A stretch of 5,757 bases of DNA from an archaeon (GTDB taxonomy: Archaea; Nanobdellota; Nanobdellia; Woesearchaeales; GW2011-AR9). Positions 1 through 5,524 of the stretch are shown here, piece after piece (position 1 is the first letter of the stretch; every line of letters begins with the position of its first letter). The translations under genes and the position numbers were made by a program. The stretch spans positions 1 through 5,757 of the forward strand of contig JAHFRS010000077.1 of the NCBI GenBank assembly GCA_023266155.1, written 5' to 3'. The notes under the pieces are model-generated. The model was not told where the DNA came from, made no database searches, and saw nothing but the letters and a program-made list of their open reading frames with translations.

Positions 1-513
1 GATGAATCTCTTCGTCTGGATTCAGAACCATTACCGCCGCTCCTCCATTTGGCACTGGTTCAGCAGAAACAAGGAAATTATGATGTTGCCCTCAAAACCT
101 ATCAGCACGTGCTGCTCAAGGATTCTCAATCAGCGGATGCTCACTTCGGACAGGGGTTTTGTTATTTTAAAAAAGAAGATTTGGAGAGGGCAGCAGCCAG
201 TTTTCATCAGGCCATTACTCATAACCCATTGTTGATAGATGCTTACATTAATCTGGGAGCAGTCTATGAACGGCTGGAAAAGTATCCCGAAGCGGCAGAG
301 ATGCTCAAAACAGCCGCACAGCTTTCTCCGCGTCAGCCACGGGTATACTATAATATGGGTGTGATTCAGGAGAAACTGATGAATATCCCGATGGCCATCG
401 GCTGTTATGAGCAGGCTATAAAACTCAATTATGTTCGGCGGGAGGAATTACAAGACAAAGTGGCGCGAATGAAGAAGTTTATGGAAGAAAGTGAGGCTGA
501 GGAGGGAACGTAG
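1..513 (+). CDS. TPR-repeat protein, 5'-truncated by the window edge
   Basis: The reading frame is open from the first base, so the true start lies outside the window; 170 residues remain. They form consecutive tetratricopeptide repeats of about 34 residues: the end of one repeat at 1-12, then units at about 13-45, 46-79, 80-113 and 114-143. Each shows the expected small/aromatic pattern (G-x-x-Y near the end of helix A, A-x-x-x-Y/F/L-x-x-A in helix B), for example NLGAVYERLEKYPEAAEML. A charged, helical tail rich in Glu and Lys ends at the TAG stop. There is no signal peptide or membrane segment in the visible part. TPR arrays are protein-protein interaction scaffolds, so no specific partner or pathway can be named. 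The gene ends four bases before the 518-670 inverted-repeat element and converges on the helicase gene. A TTG at 49 could be proposed as a start, but the repeat pattern continues upstream of it, so it is not favoured. Confidence 0.9.
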   Translation, partial: DESLRLDSEPLPPLLHLALVQQKQGNYDVALKTYQHVLLKDSQSADAHFGQGFCYFKKEDLERAAASFHQAITHNPLLIDAYINLGAVYERLEKYPEAAEMLKTAAQLSPRQPRVYYNMGVIQEKLMNIPMAIGCYEQAIKLNYVRREELQDKVARMKKFMEESEAEEGT

Positions 514-517
514 GTAC

Positions 518-670
518 TCAGTCGGGGCTGGCTGACCGCTCTGCTCGTGCTTTTCCCGATGGTTAATCATCCAAATACAGTCCCCGTATTTGTCGAAGAA
601 AAGCACCTATTAATTCTCATGAACAATCATAATTCTCGCCTCGCCTCTTGGTCTAGCCAGCCCCGACTGA
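518..670. repeat. Inverted-repeat-bounded structured element (candidate ncRNA)
   Basis: A perfect 16-bp inverted repeat closes this stretch: TCAGTCGGGGCTGGCT at 518-533 and its reverse complement at 655-670. Past a one-base bulge (T654), GACC 534-537 pairs with GGTC 650-653. Inside, a perfect 9-bp helix (547-555 with 598-606) encloses two adjacent hairpins: GATG/CATC at 558-561/568-571, and a 7-bp stem 572-578/586-592 with loop AGTCCCC. Together these make a compact three-way junction. A further small hairpin, ATGA-ACAA-TCAT, lies at 619-630. The closing stem is GC-rich while the spacer is AT-rich. The element fills almost the whole gap between two convergent genes. It may be a structured RNA on either strand, a short element with terminal inverted repeats, or an mRNA 3'-end structure. 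I do not recognise it as tRNA, 5S rRNA, SRP RNA or RNase P RNA. The repeat itself is certain; its function is inference. Confidence 0.85.
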
Positions 671-683
671 ACTCAATTCTGCC

Positions 684-1334
684 TCAATAAAATTCTGTCT
701 TATTCTGACAATGGATACCCTGTTTTAATTCTACTGGGCGCCAGTTGTCCATGACCAGTTCTGCCCCAAGCCACTGTGCCAATTGTTCAGGGTTGCCGAT
801 GGTCGCAGATAAACCAATCAGCTGTGGTTTAATGATTGATCTCAACAACGTGAGAATCACTTCCAGCGTCGGTCCCCGGCTGGGATCATTAAGAAGATGA
901 ATCTCATCCGCAATAACCAGCTTCACATCCGACAGCCAGGAGACTTTATGCCGCAGCAACGAATCCAGTTTTTCCGTTGTGAGGATCAGAAGGTTATACT
1001 GGGCTAGATAGAATGACTCTGAGTCAATATCGCCAACGGAGAGGGCGACTTTATATTCCGTTCTCTCCAGTAAGCGCTGATATTCTTTGTATTTCTCGTT
1101 GGCAAGGGCTTTAAGAGGGACAAGGTAGATGGACTTTCCTCCATTTGAGAGCAAGTTAGCGATAGCCATGGAGGCAACTAAAGTCTTTCCTGAGGCGGTG
1201 GGAGCACAGACCAACAATGATTCTCCTTTTAACAGGCCGGCGTTAACAGCTTTGGCTTGGATAGGTGTCAACCTTGAGAATTTCTGATAGTACTCTCGAA
1301 AGAAGGCAGGAAGGGGCAGTTCAGACAATTCCAT
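684..1334 (-). CDS. Hel308-type Ski2 helicase, first RecA domain only (truncated or split)
   Basis: The 216-residue product matches the N-terminal domain of archaeal Hel308, a superfamily 2 DNA helicase that unwinds stalled replication forks in the 3'-5' direction. Visible motifs in order: the ELPLP start, TPIQAKAV (Q-motif-like, 23-30), Walker A APTASGKT (44-51), motif Ia LVPLKALA (71-78), TTEKLDSLLR (119-128), Walker B DEIH (143-146) and motif III SAT (176-178). The sequence stops 16 residues after NWRP (197-200), the segment that normally leads into the second RecA domain. Full Hel308 proteins are roughly 700 residues, so RecA2 (motifs IV-VI), the winged helix, the ratchet domain and the C-terminal domain are all missing. 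This fragment alone should bind ATP poorly and not unwind DNA. The start at 1334 is chosen because MELSELPLP is the family's usual beginning and a TATA box sits about 26 bases upstream. An in-frame ATG at 1445 would add 37 residues translated from the intergenic tandem repeats and is rejected. It may be half of a split gene or a decaying remnant. Confidence 0.87.
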   Translation of the reverse strand: MELSELPLPAFFREYYQKFSRLTPIQAKAVNAGLLKGESLLVCAPTASGKTLVASMAIANLLSNGGKSIYLVPLKALANEKYKEYQRLLERTEYKVALSVGDIDSESFYLAQYNLLILTTEKLDSLLRHKVSWLSDVKLVIADEIHLLNDPSRGPTLEVILTLLRSIIKPQLIGLSATIGNPEQLAQWLGAELVMDNWRPVELKQGIHCQNKTEFY

Positions 1335-1355
1335 GGGTTTATGACGAGTGCTACT

Positions 1356-1365
1356 ATTATATATA
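1356..1365 (-). promoter_or_regulatory. TATA box of the helicase gene, leaderless type
   Basis: On the minus strand the sequence reads TATATATAAT. Its centre is about 26-27 bases upstream of the ATG at 1334, which is the normal distance from an archaeal TATA box to the transcription start. The predicted mRNA would therefore begin at or next to the start codon, and no Shine-Dalgarno is seen upstream. This supports both the chosen start and the view that the short helicase gene is still transcribed. Confidence 0.7.
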
Positions 1366-1379
1366 GCTATAGTTCTGAT

Positions 1380-1497
1380 ATTCCCAGATACTCCTCTTAT
1401 GGCCACTGATACTCCTCTTATGGTCCCTCCAATGATGAGCTCCAAAGCAGCAAATCAGGAACATAGTTCTGTATCCACATCTTTGTTATCTGGGAAT
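1380..1497. repeat. 11-bp inverted repeat flanking the direct repeats
   Basis: ATTCCCAGATA at 1380-1390 and its exact reverse complement at 1487-1497 enclose the tandem direct repeats. The left arm directly overlaps the first direct repeat by four bases. A 9-bp direct repeat, ATAGTTCTG, also lies just outside the left arm (1369-1377) and inside near the right arm (1463-1471). An 11-bp match within 400 bases could be chance in part, so functional meaning is uncertain. Confidence 0.5.
1387..1423. repeat. Two 16-bp direct repeats on a 21-bp period, possible regulator site
   Basis: GATACTCCTCTTATGG occurs identically at 1387-1402 and 1408-1423. The 21-bp period equals two turns of B-DNA, so a protein bound to both copies would lie on the same face of the helix. 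The copies start about 23 bp upstream of the helicase TATA box (helicase direction) and about 160 bp upstream of the first S-layer TATA box. This is a typical position for an archaeal activator or repressor site acting on the helicase promoter. The repeat is certain; a regulatory role is inference. Confidence 0.6.
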
Positions 1498-1576
1498 GGT
1501 GAAGTCCTAAAAACACGATTAATTGGCATTTTAAGTGTTAATAAGCATTTTTTATTCTCCAGAGCCCGTTTTTTTG

Positions 1577-1592
1577 CGAAAGGCTTATAAAC
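1577..1592 (+). promoter_or_regulatory. Distal S-layer promoter (BRE plus TATA box)
   Basis: CGAAAGG at 1577-1583 is a purine-rich BRE-like element directly followed by CTTATAAAC at 1584-1592, close to the archaeal box A consensus. The expected transcription start is near 1613-1615, giving a leader of about 118 nt before the S-layer ATG. A 6-bp inverted repeat (CCGTTT 1566-1571, AAACGG 1589-1594) brackets the element. Confidence 0.6.
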
Positions 1593-1630
1593 GGTACAGC
1601 GTGTAGCTGGTTACTTACTTCAGGCACGTC

Positions 1631-1637
1631 TATAAAA
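1631..1637 (+). promoter_or_regulatory. Proximal S-layer TATA box
   Basis: TATAAAA at 1631-1637 is a good archaeal box A. It predicts a start near 1660, within or just after the T-run at 1655-1662, and a leader of about 70 nt. Two well-formed TATA boxes about 46 bp apart suggest tandem promoters, as expected for a gene with heavy expression. Which one is used cannot be decided from sequence; the upstream BRE match is better at the distal one. Confidence 0.5.
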
Positions 1638-1710
1638 TCGAAAAGGGGTACTAGCTTTTTTTGGTACATCTTTCGAAATTTTTAGGGACGTCAGGAAGGA
1701 GGATATGTAA

Positions 1711-1731
1711 ACACAAGAGGAGTGTGAAAAA
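1711..1731 (+). promoter_or_regulatory. S-layer Shine-Dalgarno within a small hairpin loop
   Basis: GAGGAG at 1717-1722 lies nine bases before the ATG at 1732 and can pair with the CCUCC of archaeal 16S rRNA. It is bracketed by ACAC (1711-1714) and GTGT (1722-1725), which can form a 4-bp stem with the SD bases exposed in the loop. A second, stronger SD-like sequence, AGGAGG at 1697-1702, lies 29 bases from the start codon and just before an ATG-TAA pair. Confidence 0.65.
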
Positions 1732-4356
1732 ATGAAAATAAAAAGAATGGTGAAACGCTTATTTGCAGTTGGTGCTGGTGCAGTAATGCTCGGTGCGACA
1801 ATTACCGGGGCGATGGCCGCTGCTGATTTGAAGGATTATCCTAATATGTTTGTGACGGATGGTACTTTTAATGGTTTAATGGTTGTAGGTGAACATGCTG
1901 CCGCTGTTGATAACCTGGCGATGACTGATATCGCCTCCAGTATGAAATATGCTAAAGCGTCGAGTGCTTCCACGACAACCGTGAAAGGGGATGCTTGGCA
2001 GGTTGCGACAAGTTCTAAGAAATTGGAAATATCGAATAATAATGCGACAGGCACGAACCTTCGGGGCGAGACCTTTCGTGATATTAATACGTTCATTGGT
2101 GTTGATGAATTGAAAGCATTAGAGAATGGGAATTGGAATACGAATGCCAGAACATTTGGTTACCAGCAGTTCTTGTTTTTTGATGCGGACGCTGATGCGA
2201 CAGCTAATGCTATTAGCCGGATTGTAAAATATGTTGAAAACCCAGATAACTCTGTGTCTACAGATCATCTCTTTATCAGGAGTAACCGGCAGATTGCCAG
2301 ATATCGTTTGGAGTTTAGCAGTACTGCACAGTCAGATGTGACAGATTCAAGTGGTGCCGCTGACACGACGGGGACATACTTAGACGACTTTAGAAATACC
2401 CACATTAAAATGCTGGGGAAAGATTATACCGTCGTTCTGGCTCAACGGCCATCTGGTGTTGCGGGAGGTCAAAACATTAAATTGACTTTAATGGGTGGGG
2501 CTGCCAGCGATACTGTGTTGGAAGGAGAAACCAAGACTTATTCTGTCTCCGGAAAGAGTTATGATGTCTCATTGACATTCATTGACAGCGACGAATGTAA
2601 GTTCGCCGTGAACGGGGAAGCGACCAACAAGCTGAAAGTGGGAGATACCTATGTCCTTGCGGATAAAAGTGAAGTTGGCGTCAGTGAAGTCTTGTATCAG
2701 GACTATGCCGGTGGTATTCATTCCTGTACCTTCTTTGTCGGGGCAGAAAAGTTAGAAATGCAGGATGATAGTGTCACGACACCTACAAGTACAAATCGCC
2801 TTCGTGTTGGATCGACGGATATTGATGGCGCGAATGTCATCATTACGGGAACGAATGATAACACAACGTTTACCGTCAGCACCATCGATTTAAATATCAC
2901 CGCGGATGGGGACTATTATGTGGCTGCCAACGGAAAGTTAAGTGAAGCTATTACCGCATCTGGCGATAATAACAAGAACTTGTTTAATGGTGGTATTGAC
3001 ATTGAATACAAAGGGTTGACGGAAGAGCCTACCCGTGATATTCAAATTAAAACCAACAGTGTCCGGCGGTACCAGTTGCGCGGCTTAGATGGTGATGGGA
3101 AAGAAATTGACATCCCTGTTGCCTATGCTGTTGGAACTGGAAACGTCACCATTGGTGAAGAGGTCTATACTGGGGCTCGAACTAATGATAAGAGGTTGTT
3201 GATCGTGGAAGGTGCAGACATCTTCAAGGACGACTTCTTCGTTGTAACTGGTGGAACGGCATCTGATGGTTCCGCAAAGTCGTATCTGTTGCAGTATAAA
3301 GGAGCAGACCGACAGACCAAGAGCAGCCCCAAGATTAAGTTTAAGAATACCGGAAGTGGTGAAACACTGGAATATTCCGTGTCAACTATTGATGCCGGTA
3401 CGACCGCAACGGTCGCGACCATTAAAGTAGGTGGTAATTCATTTTTGGTGCAGAACGCAACATCAGTCCAGGCTGACGATTTCCGCGTTGATGTTGACTT
3501 GGATGGCGGTGGAGCTATTGGTACCAACCTGATTACCTTTGTTGACGGGTATGGGGCACAGTGGGCCTTTGCGGCAAACATCACGAACTATGATGCAGAT
3601 GCAGCGGGGACGTCAGTGGGGGGAACGAATGTAGGTACAGGTAACAATGGTACTACTGGTGGTAATAGTTGGATCAGCTTGACCATGACCACGCCCAATG
3701 CCGACAACTATGACAACCAAATTCCTAGTACAGTTATCTGGAACGTGACATCCACGTCTGATCCGGAATTGCGAGGAACCTTAAGTGGTGGTCTTAGCTT
3801 GGTGACACCGGAAGGGAAAACGAATGTTGCCTATGGTTACGACACGATGGGAAGATACATCACGTACAGTACACCTTCAGGTGACCCACAGGAATTGACA
3901 TTGGCAAGTTCCAAGAAGCAGCGCTTCCCGCAGGTATACATTACCAGTGGTGCCACAACGTCAAGTACCGCAGCAGGTGGTGATTTGACAGCTGTCAGCA
4001 TTGTTGATGCTACCAAGCTGGATAATGAAGTTGCTTCCGTCACTGCTCAAAATTTGATTGTGGTCGGTGGACCTTGTGTGAATACTGTTGCTGCAGAACT
4101 GCTGGGTAACCCTGCAACCTGTGCTGCTGGATTCACGCCGGGAAAAGCTCGAGTCAAACTGTTTGAGCATGCCAACGGCAAAGTCGCGATGCTGGTCGCA
4201 GGATATACCGGACAAGACACTAGATTGGCAGGGAAAGTCCTTGCTCATAGAGGAAGTGAAATGTCTGGCATGGAAGTGGAAGTGGAAGGTACCACCTACA
4301 GCGATGCGACCATTGCCGCACCGAGTGTTGCCGCAAGCGCAGCAAGCACTCAGTAA
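1732..4356 (+). CDS. S-layer (surface-layer) protein, archaeal
   Basis: This 874-residue secreted protein should form the paracrystalline lattice covering the cell. A signal peptide spans residues 1-29: a basic start with KRMVKR, a hydrophobic core AVGAGAVMLGATITGAM, and probable Sec cleavage after AMA. The mature N-terminus has the archaeal S-layer pattern DLKDYPNMFV...GLMVVGE...DNLAMTDIASSM. Near the C-terminus (from residue 774) comes NLIVVGGPCVN, then GFTPGKARVKLFEHANGKVAMLVAGYTGQDTR, with LAGKVL following; this repeats the N-terminal fold theme and resembles the C-terminal module of methanogen and DPANN S-layer proteins. The middle (about 110-770) is Thr/Asp/Gly-rich, predicted beta-rich, and has no family I can name, with a Gly/Asn/Thr-rich linker around 633-650. 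Eight N-X-S/T sequons are visible, compatible with N-glycosylation. There is no C-terminal membrane helix; the tail is Ala/Ser-rich. The start is fixed by the signal peptide and a Shine-Dalgarno. Confidence 0.93.
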   Translation: MKIKRMVKRLFAVGAGAVMLGATITGAMAAADLKDYPNMFVTDGTFNGLMVVGEHAAAVDNLAMTDIASSMKYAKASSASTTTVKGDAWQVATSSKKLEISNNNATGTNLRGETFRDINTFIGVDELKALENGNWNTNARTFGYQQFLFFDADADATANAISRIVKYVENPDNSVSTDHLFIRSNRQIARYRLEFSSTAQSDVTDSSGAADTTGTYLDDFRNTHIKMLGKDYTVVLAQRPSGVAGGQNIKLTLMGGAASDTVLEGETKTYSVSGKSYDVSLTFIDSDECKFAVNGEATNKLKVGDTYVLADKSEVGVSEVLYQDYAGGIHSCTFFVGAEKLEMQDDSVTTPTSTNRLRVGSTDIDGANVIITGTNDNTTFTVSTIDLNITADGDYYVAANGKLSEAITASGDNNKNLFNGGIDIEYKGLTEEPTRDIQIKTNSVRRYQLRGLDGDGKEIDIPVAYAVGTGNVTIGEEVYTGARTNDKRLLIVEGADIFKDDFFVVTGGTASDGSAKSYLLQYKGADRQTKSSPKIKFKNTGSGETLEYSVSTIDAGTTATVATIKVGGNSFLVQNATSVQADDFRVDVDLDGGGAIGTNLITFVDGYGAQWAFAANITNYDADAAGTSVGGTNVGTGNNGTTGGNSWISLTMTTPNADNYDNQIPSTVIWNVTSTSDPELRGTLSGGLSLVTPEGKTNVAYGYDTMGRYITYSTPSGDPQELTLASSKKQRFPQVYITSGATTSSTAAGGDLTAVSIVDATKLDNEVASVTAQNLIVVGGPCVNTVAAELLGNPATCAAGFTPGKARVKLFEHANGKVAMLVAGYTGQDTRLAGKVLAHRGSEMSGMEVEVEGTTYSDATIAAPSVAASAASTQ

Positions 4357-4417
4357 GCCAATAAACGGCTTTATTTTATCTTTTTTTTTCTTTTCTCTTT
4401 TTTAATTGTTTTTTTCT
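4355..4417 (+). terminator. S-layer transcription terminator
   Basis: A 5-bp hairpin, AAGCC 4355-4359 with GGCTT 4367-4371, begins inside the S-layer TAA stop codon. It is followed by a T-rich tract to 4417 that includes a run of nine T at 4381-4389 and further runs of six and seven. Archaeal RNA polymerase terminates on such multiple T-tracts, so the S-layer mRNA probably ends here as a single-gene transcript. Confidence 0.8.
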
Positions 4418-4420
4418 TAG

Positions 4421-4450
4421 TGGAAGCACTATATTTGGAAGCACAATATT
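4421..4450 (+). repeat. 15-bp tandem repeat in the permease promoter region
   Basis: TGGAAGCACTATATT at 4421-4435 is immediately followed by TGGAAGCACAATATT at 4436-4450; the copies differ at one base only (T4430 versus A4445). Each copy ends in an AT-rich TATA-like sequence (TATATTT at 4430-4436; AATATTTAT at 4445-4453), so the duplication may have doubled a core promoter. The first box predicts a start near 4459, just at the Shine-Dalgarno; the second predicts a start near 4475, which would omit it. Confidence 0.8.
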
Positions 4451-4457
4451 TATTCAC

Positions 4458-4464
4458 GAGGTGA
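4458..4464 (+). promoter_or_regulatory. Strong Shine-Dalgarno before the permease
   Basis: GAGGTGA is a 7-base match to the archaeal consensus GGAGGTGAT. Optimal spacing (about seven bases) places initiation at the ATC codon 4472, not at the GTG at 4511, which is 46 bases away and has no SD of its own. It is therefore the main evidence for an upstream, non-standard start. Confidence 0.65.
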
Positions 4465-4471
4465 AGATATC

Positions 4472-5524
4472 ATCAGCTACAAGCGTTATATTCCTCCCCT
4501 GTTATTTCTGGTGCTGGCGGTATTTTCTTTCTTCCTGATACGTCCATTTTTGTTTGCCATCTTTTTTGGCCTGCTGCTAGGGTATATTGTCTATCCACTT
4601 TATGAACGGCTGCAGCGTAAAGTTCATAACAGAACCATTGCCGCCCTGCTACTTTGTGTTTTAGTCTTAGTGGTGATTATTGTCCCCACAGCTTTTTTTA
4701 TCAAAGTATTAGTACAGCAATCGCTGGTCGCCTATATTGCCGCCAAGCAGACGTTGGCGAAAGGCGTGTTTGAAAATTGTGCCAATCAATTCTGTCAGGC
4801 CATTCAGGAATTTGGCCGTGATCCCATCATCGCGAATAAAGTACAGGATATGATTAAGACCGTCACCAACTGGGTCATTGAAAAGGGCTCATCGTTTCTC
4901 TTTCGCGTGCCGCTATTACTGCTTAATTTCTTTGTGGTGATGTTTACCTTATTTTATACTCTTAAAGATGGTGAGCAGCTGTTAGATCGCGCCAATGTCT
5001 ATCTCAATCTTCACCAAAGGAAATATGTTATAATCCGTTCCAGACTCAAAGAGATCATTCACGGCGTGGTGTACGGCTATCTGTTCGTGGCGCTGATTCA
5101 GGGAATTTTTGGGGCTATTGGCTTCTGGCTGTTTGGCATCTCTTCACCCATTTTTTGGGGCACGGTGATGGCTTTCCTGGCATTGATACCTTATTTAGGA
5201 ACGGGGTTCGTCTGGATACCAGCATCTCTTTTTATCGTGCTGGAAGGGGCATTTCAGAACTCCAATGGCCTGATTGTCAAAGGGGTAGGATTGTTCCTCT
5301 ATAGTCTGGTTTTTGTCAGTTGGTCAGACAATCTGTTACGGCCAAGATTGATTAGCAGAAAAGCTCGTGTTCATCCTTTTGTGATTCTTATTGGAACGTT
5401 AGGGGGCGTGTTAGTTCTGGGACCGCCTGGGGTAATCATTGGTCCCTTACTCCTTTCTTTGATGCAGGTGATTATCGACGTATACCTGTTGAAAGAGACG
5501 GGCTTCTCTGAGAGTAAGCTTTAA
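4472..5524 (+). CDS. AI-2E family transporter (multi-pass membrane permease)
   Basis: This is a polytopic membrane protein of the AI-2E family. Bacterial members are proposed autoinducer-2 exporters or Na+/H+ antiporters; the substrate in archaea is unknown. Counting from GTG 4511 (337 residues), it has hydrophobic segments in the usual arrangement: two at the N-terminus around RPFLFAIFFGLLLGYIVYPLY, a third at ALLLCVLVLVVIIVPTAFF, an extended soluble stretch, then a C-terminal cluster of four to five. Diagnostic motifs are SDNLLRPRLI (D273, R277-P278) and a Gly-rich segment starting HPFVILIGTLGG (288) and ending GVIIGP. The first conventional start, GTG 4511, falls inside the first membrane segment and lacks a Shine-Dalgarno. 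Upstream the frame encodes SYKRYIPPLLFL, a normal family N-terminus, preceded by tandem ATC codons (4469, 4472) with a good SD. I therefore place the start at ATC 4472 (350 residues). The family call is firm; the start is tentative. The last 53 bases overlap the convergent gene. Confidence 0.9.
   Translation: MSYKRYIPPLLFLVLAVFSFFLIRPFLFAIFFGLLLGYIVYPLYERLQRKVHNRTIAALLLCVLVLVVIIVPTAFFIKVLVQQSLVAYIAAKQTLAKGVFENCANQFCQAIQEFGRDPIIANKVQDMIKTVTNWVIEKGSSFLFRVPLLLLNFFVVMFTLFYTLKDGEQLLDRANVYLNLHQRKYVIIRSRLKEIIHGVVYGYLFVALIQGIFGAIGFWLFGISSPIFWGTVMAFLALIPYLGTGFVWIPASLFIVLEGAFQNSNGLIVKGVGLFLYSLVFVSWSDNLLRPRLISRKARVHPFVILIGTLGGVLVLGPPGVIIGPLLLSLMQVIIDVYLLKETGFSESKL

Larger units (their letters stand above)
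1335..1731. other. Divergent intergenic region between helicase and S-layer genes
   Basis: No credible gene lies in these 397 bases. They hold the helicase TATA box (1356-1365), a pair of 16-bp direct repeats (1387-1423), an 11-bp inverted repeat (1380-1390 with 1487-1497) and a 9-bp direct repeat ATAGTTCTG (1369-1377 and 1463-1471). Further on come two TATA boxes facing the S-layer gene and a purine-rich leader. The open frames through it on both strands are short, and the one at 1348-1590 carries the tandem repeat as DTPLM units; neither resembles a known protein. Confidence 0.8.

Noticed and set aside
518..670. tRNA, 5S rRNA, SRP RNA or RNase P RNA
   Set aside because: I looked for a T-loop GTTCRANNC, an SRP helix 8 tetraloop and AGCAG pairing, and RNase P P4 (GAGGAAAGTCC, ACAGA) on both strands. 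A loose GAGCAG on the minus strand lacks the surrounding helix; nothing else fits.
514..684. A frameshifted continuation of Hel308 past the TGA at 684
   Set aside because: All three minus frames meet stops within about 60 bases and none recovers RecA2 motifs, so a simple frameshift or stop readthrough does not restore the gene.
1387..1423. CRISPR-like repeat pair
   Set aside because: Only two 16-bp copies with a 5-bp gap; CRISPR repeats are longer with spacers of about 30 bp or more, and no cas gene is present.
1335..1445. N-terminal extension of the helicase to an ATG at 1445
   Set aside because: The extra 37 residues are translated from the intergenic direct repeats (giving RGVS twice), have no helicase character, and would start upstream of the TATA box at 1356-1365.
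1348..1590. Plus-strand 80-codon open frame
   Set aside because: It runs through the repeats and both promoter regions, has no Shine-Dalgarno and shows no protein-like composition beyond the DTPLM duplication.
3165..3584. Minus-strand 139-codon frame inside the S-layer gene
   Set aside because: It lies wholly antisense to a well-supported coding region and reflects its low stop density; the other minus frames in the S-layer gene are similar shadows.
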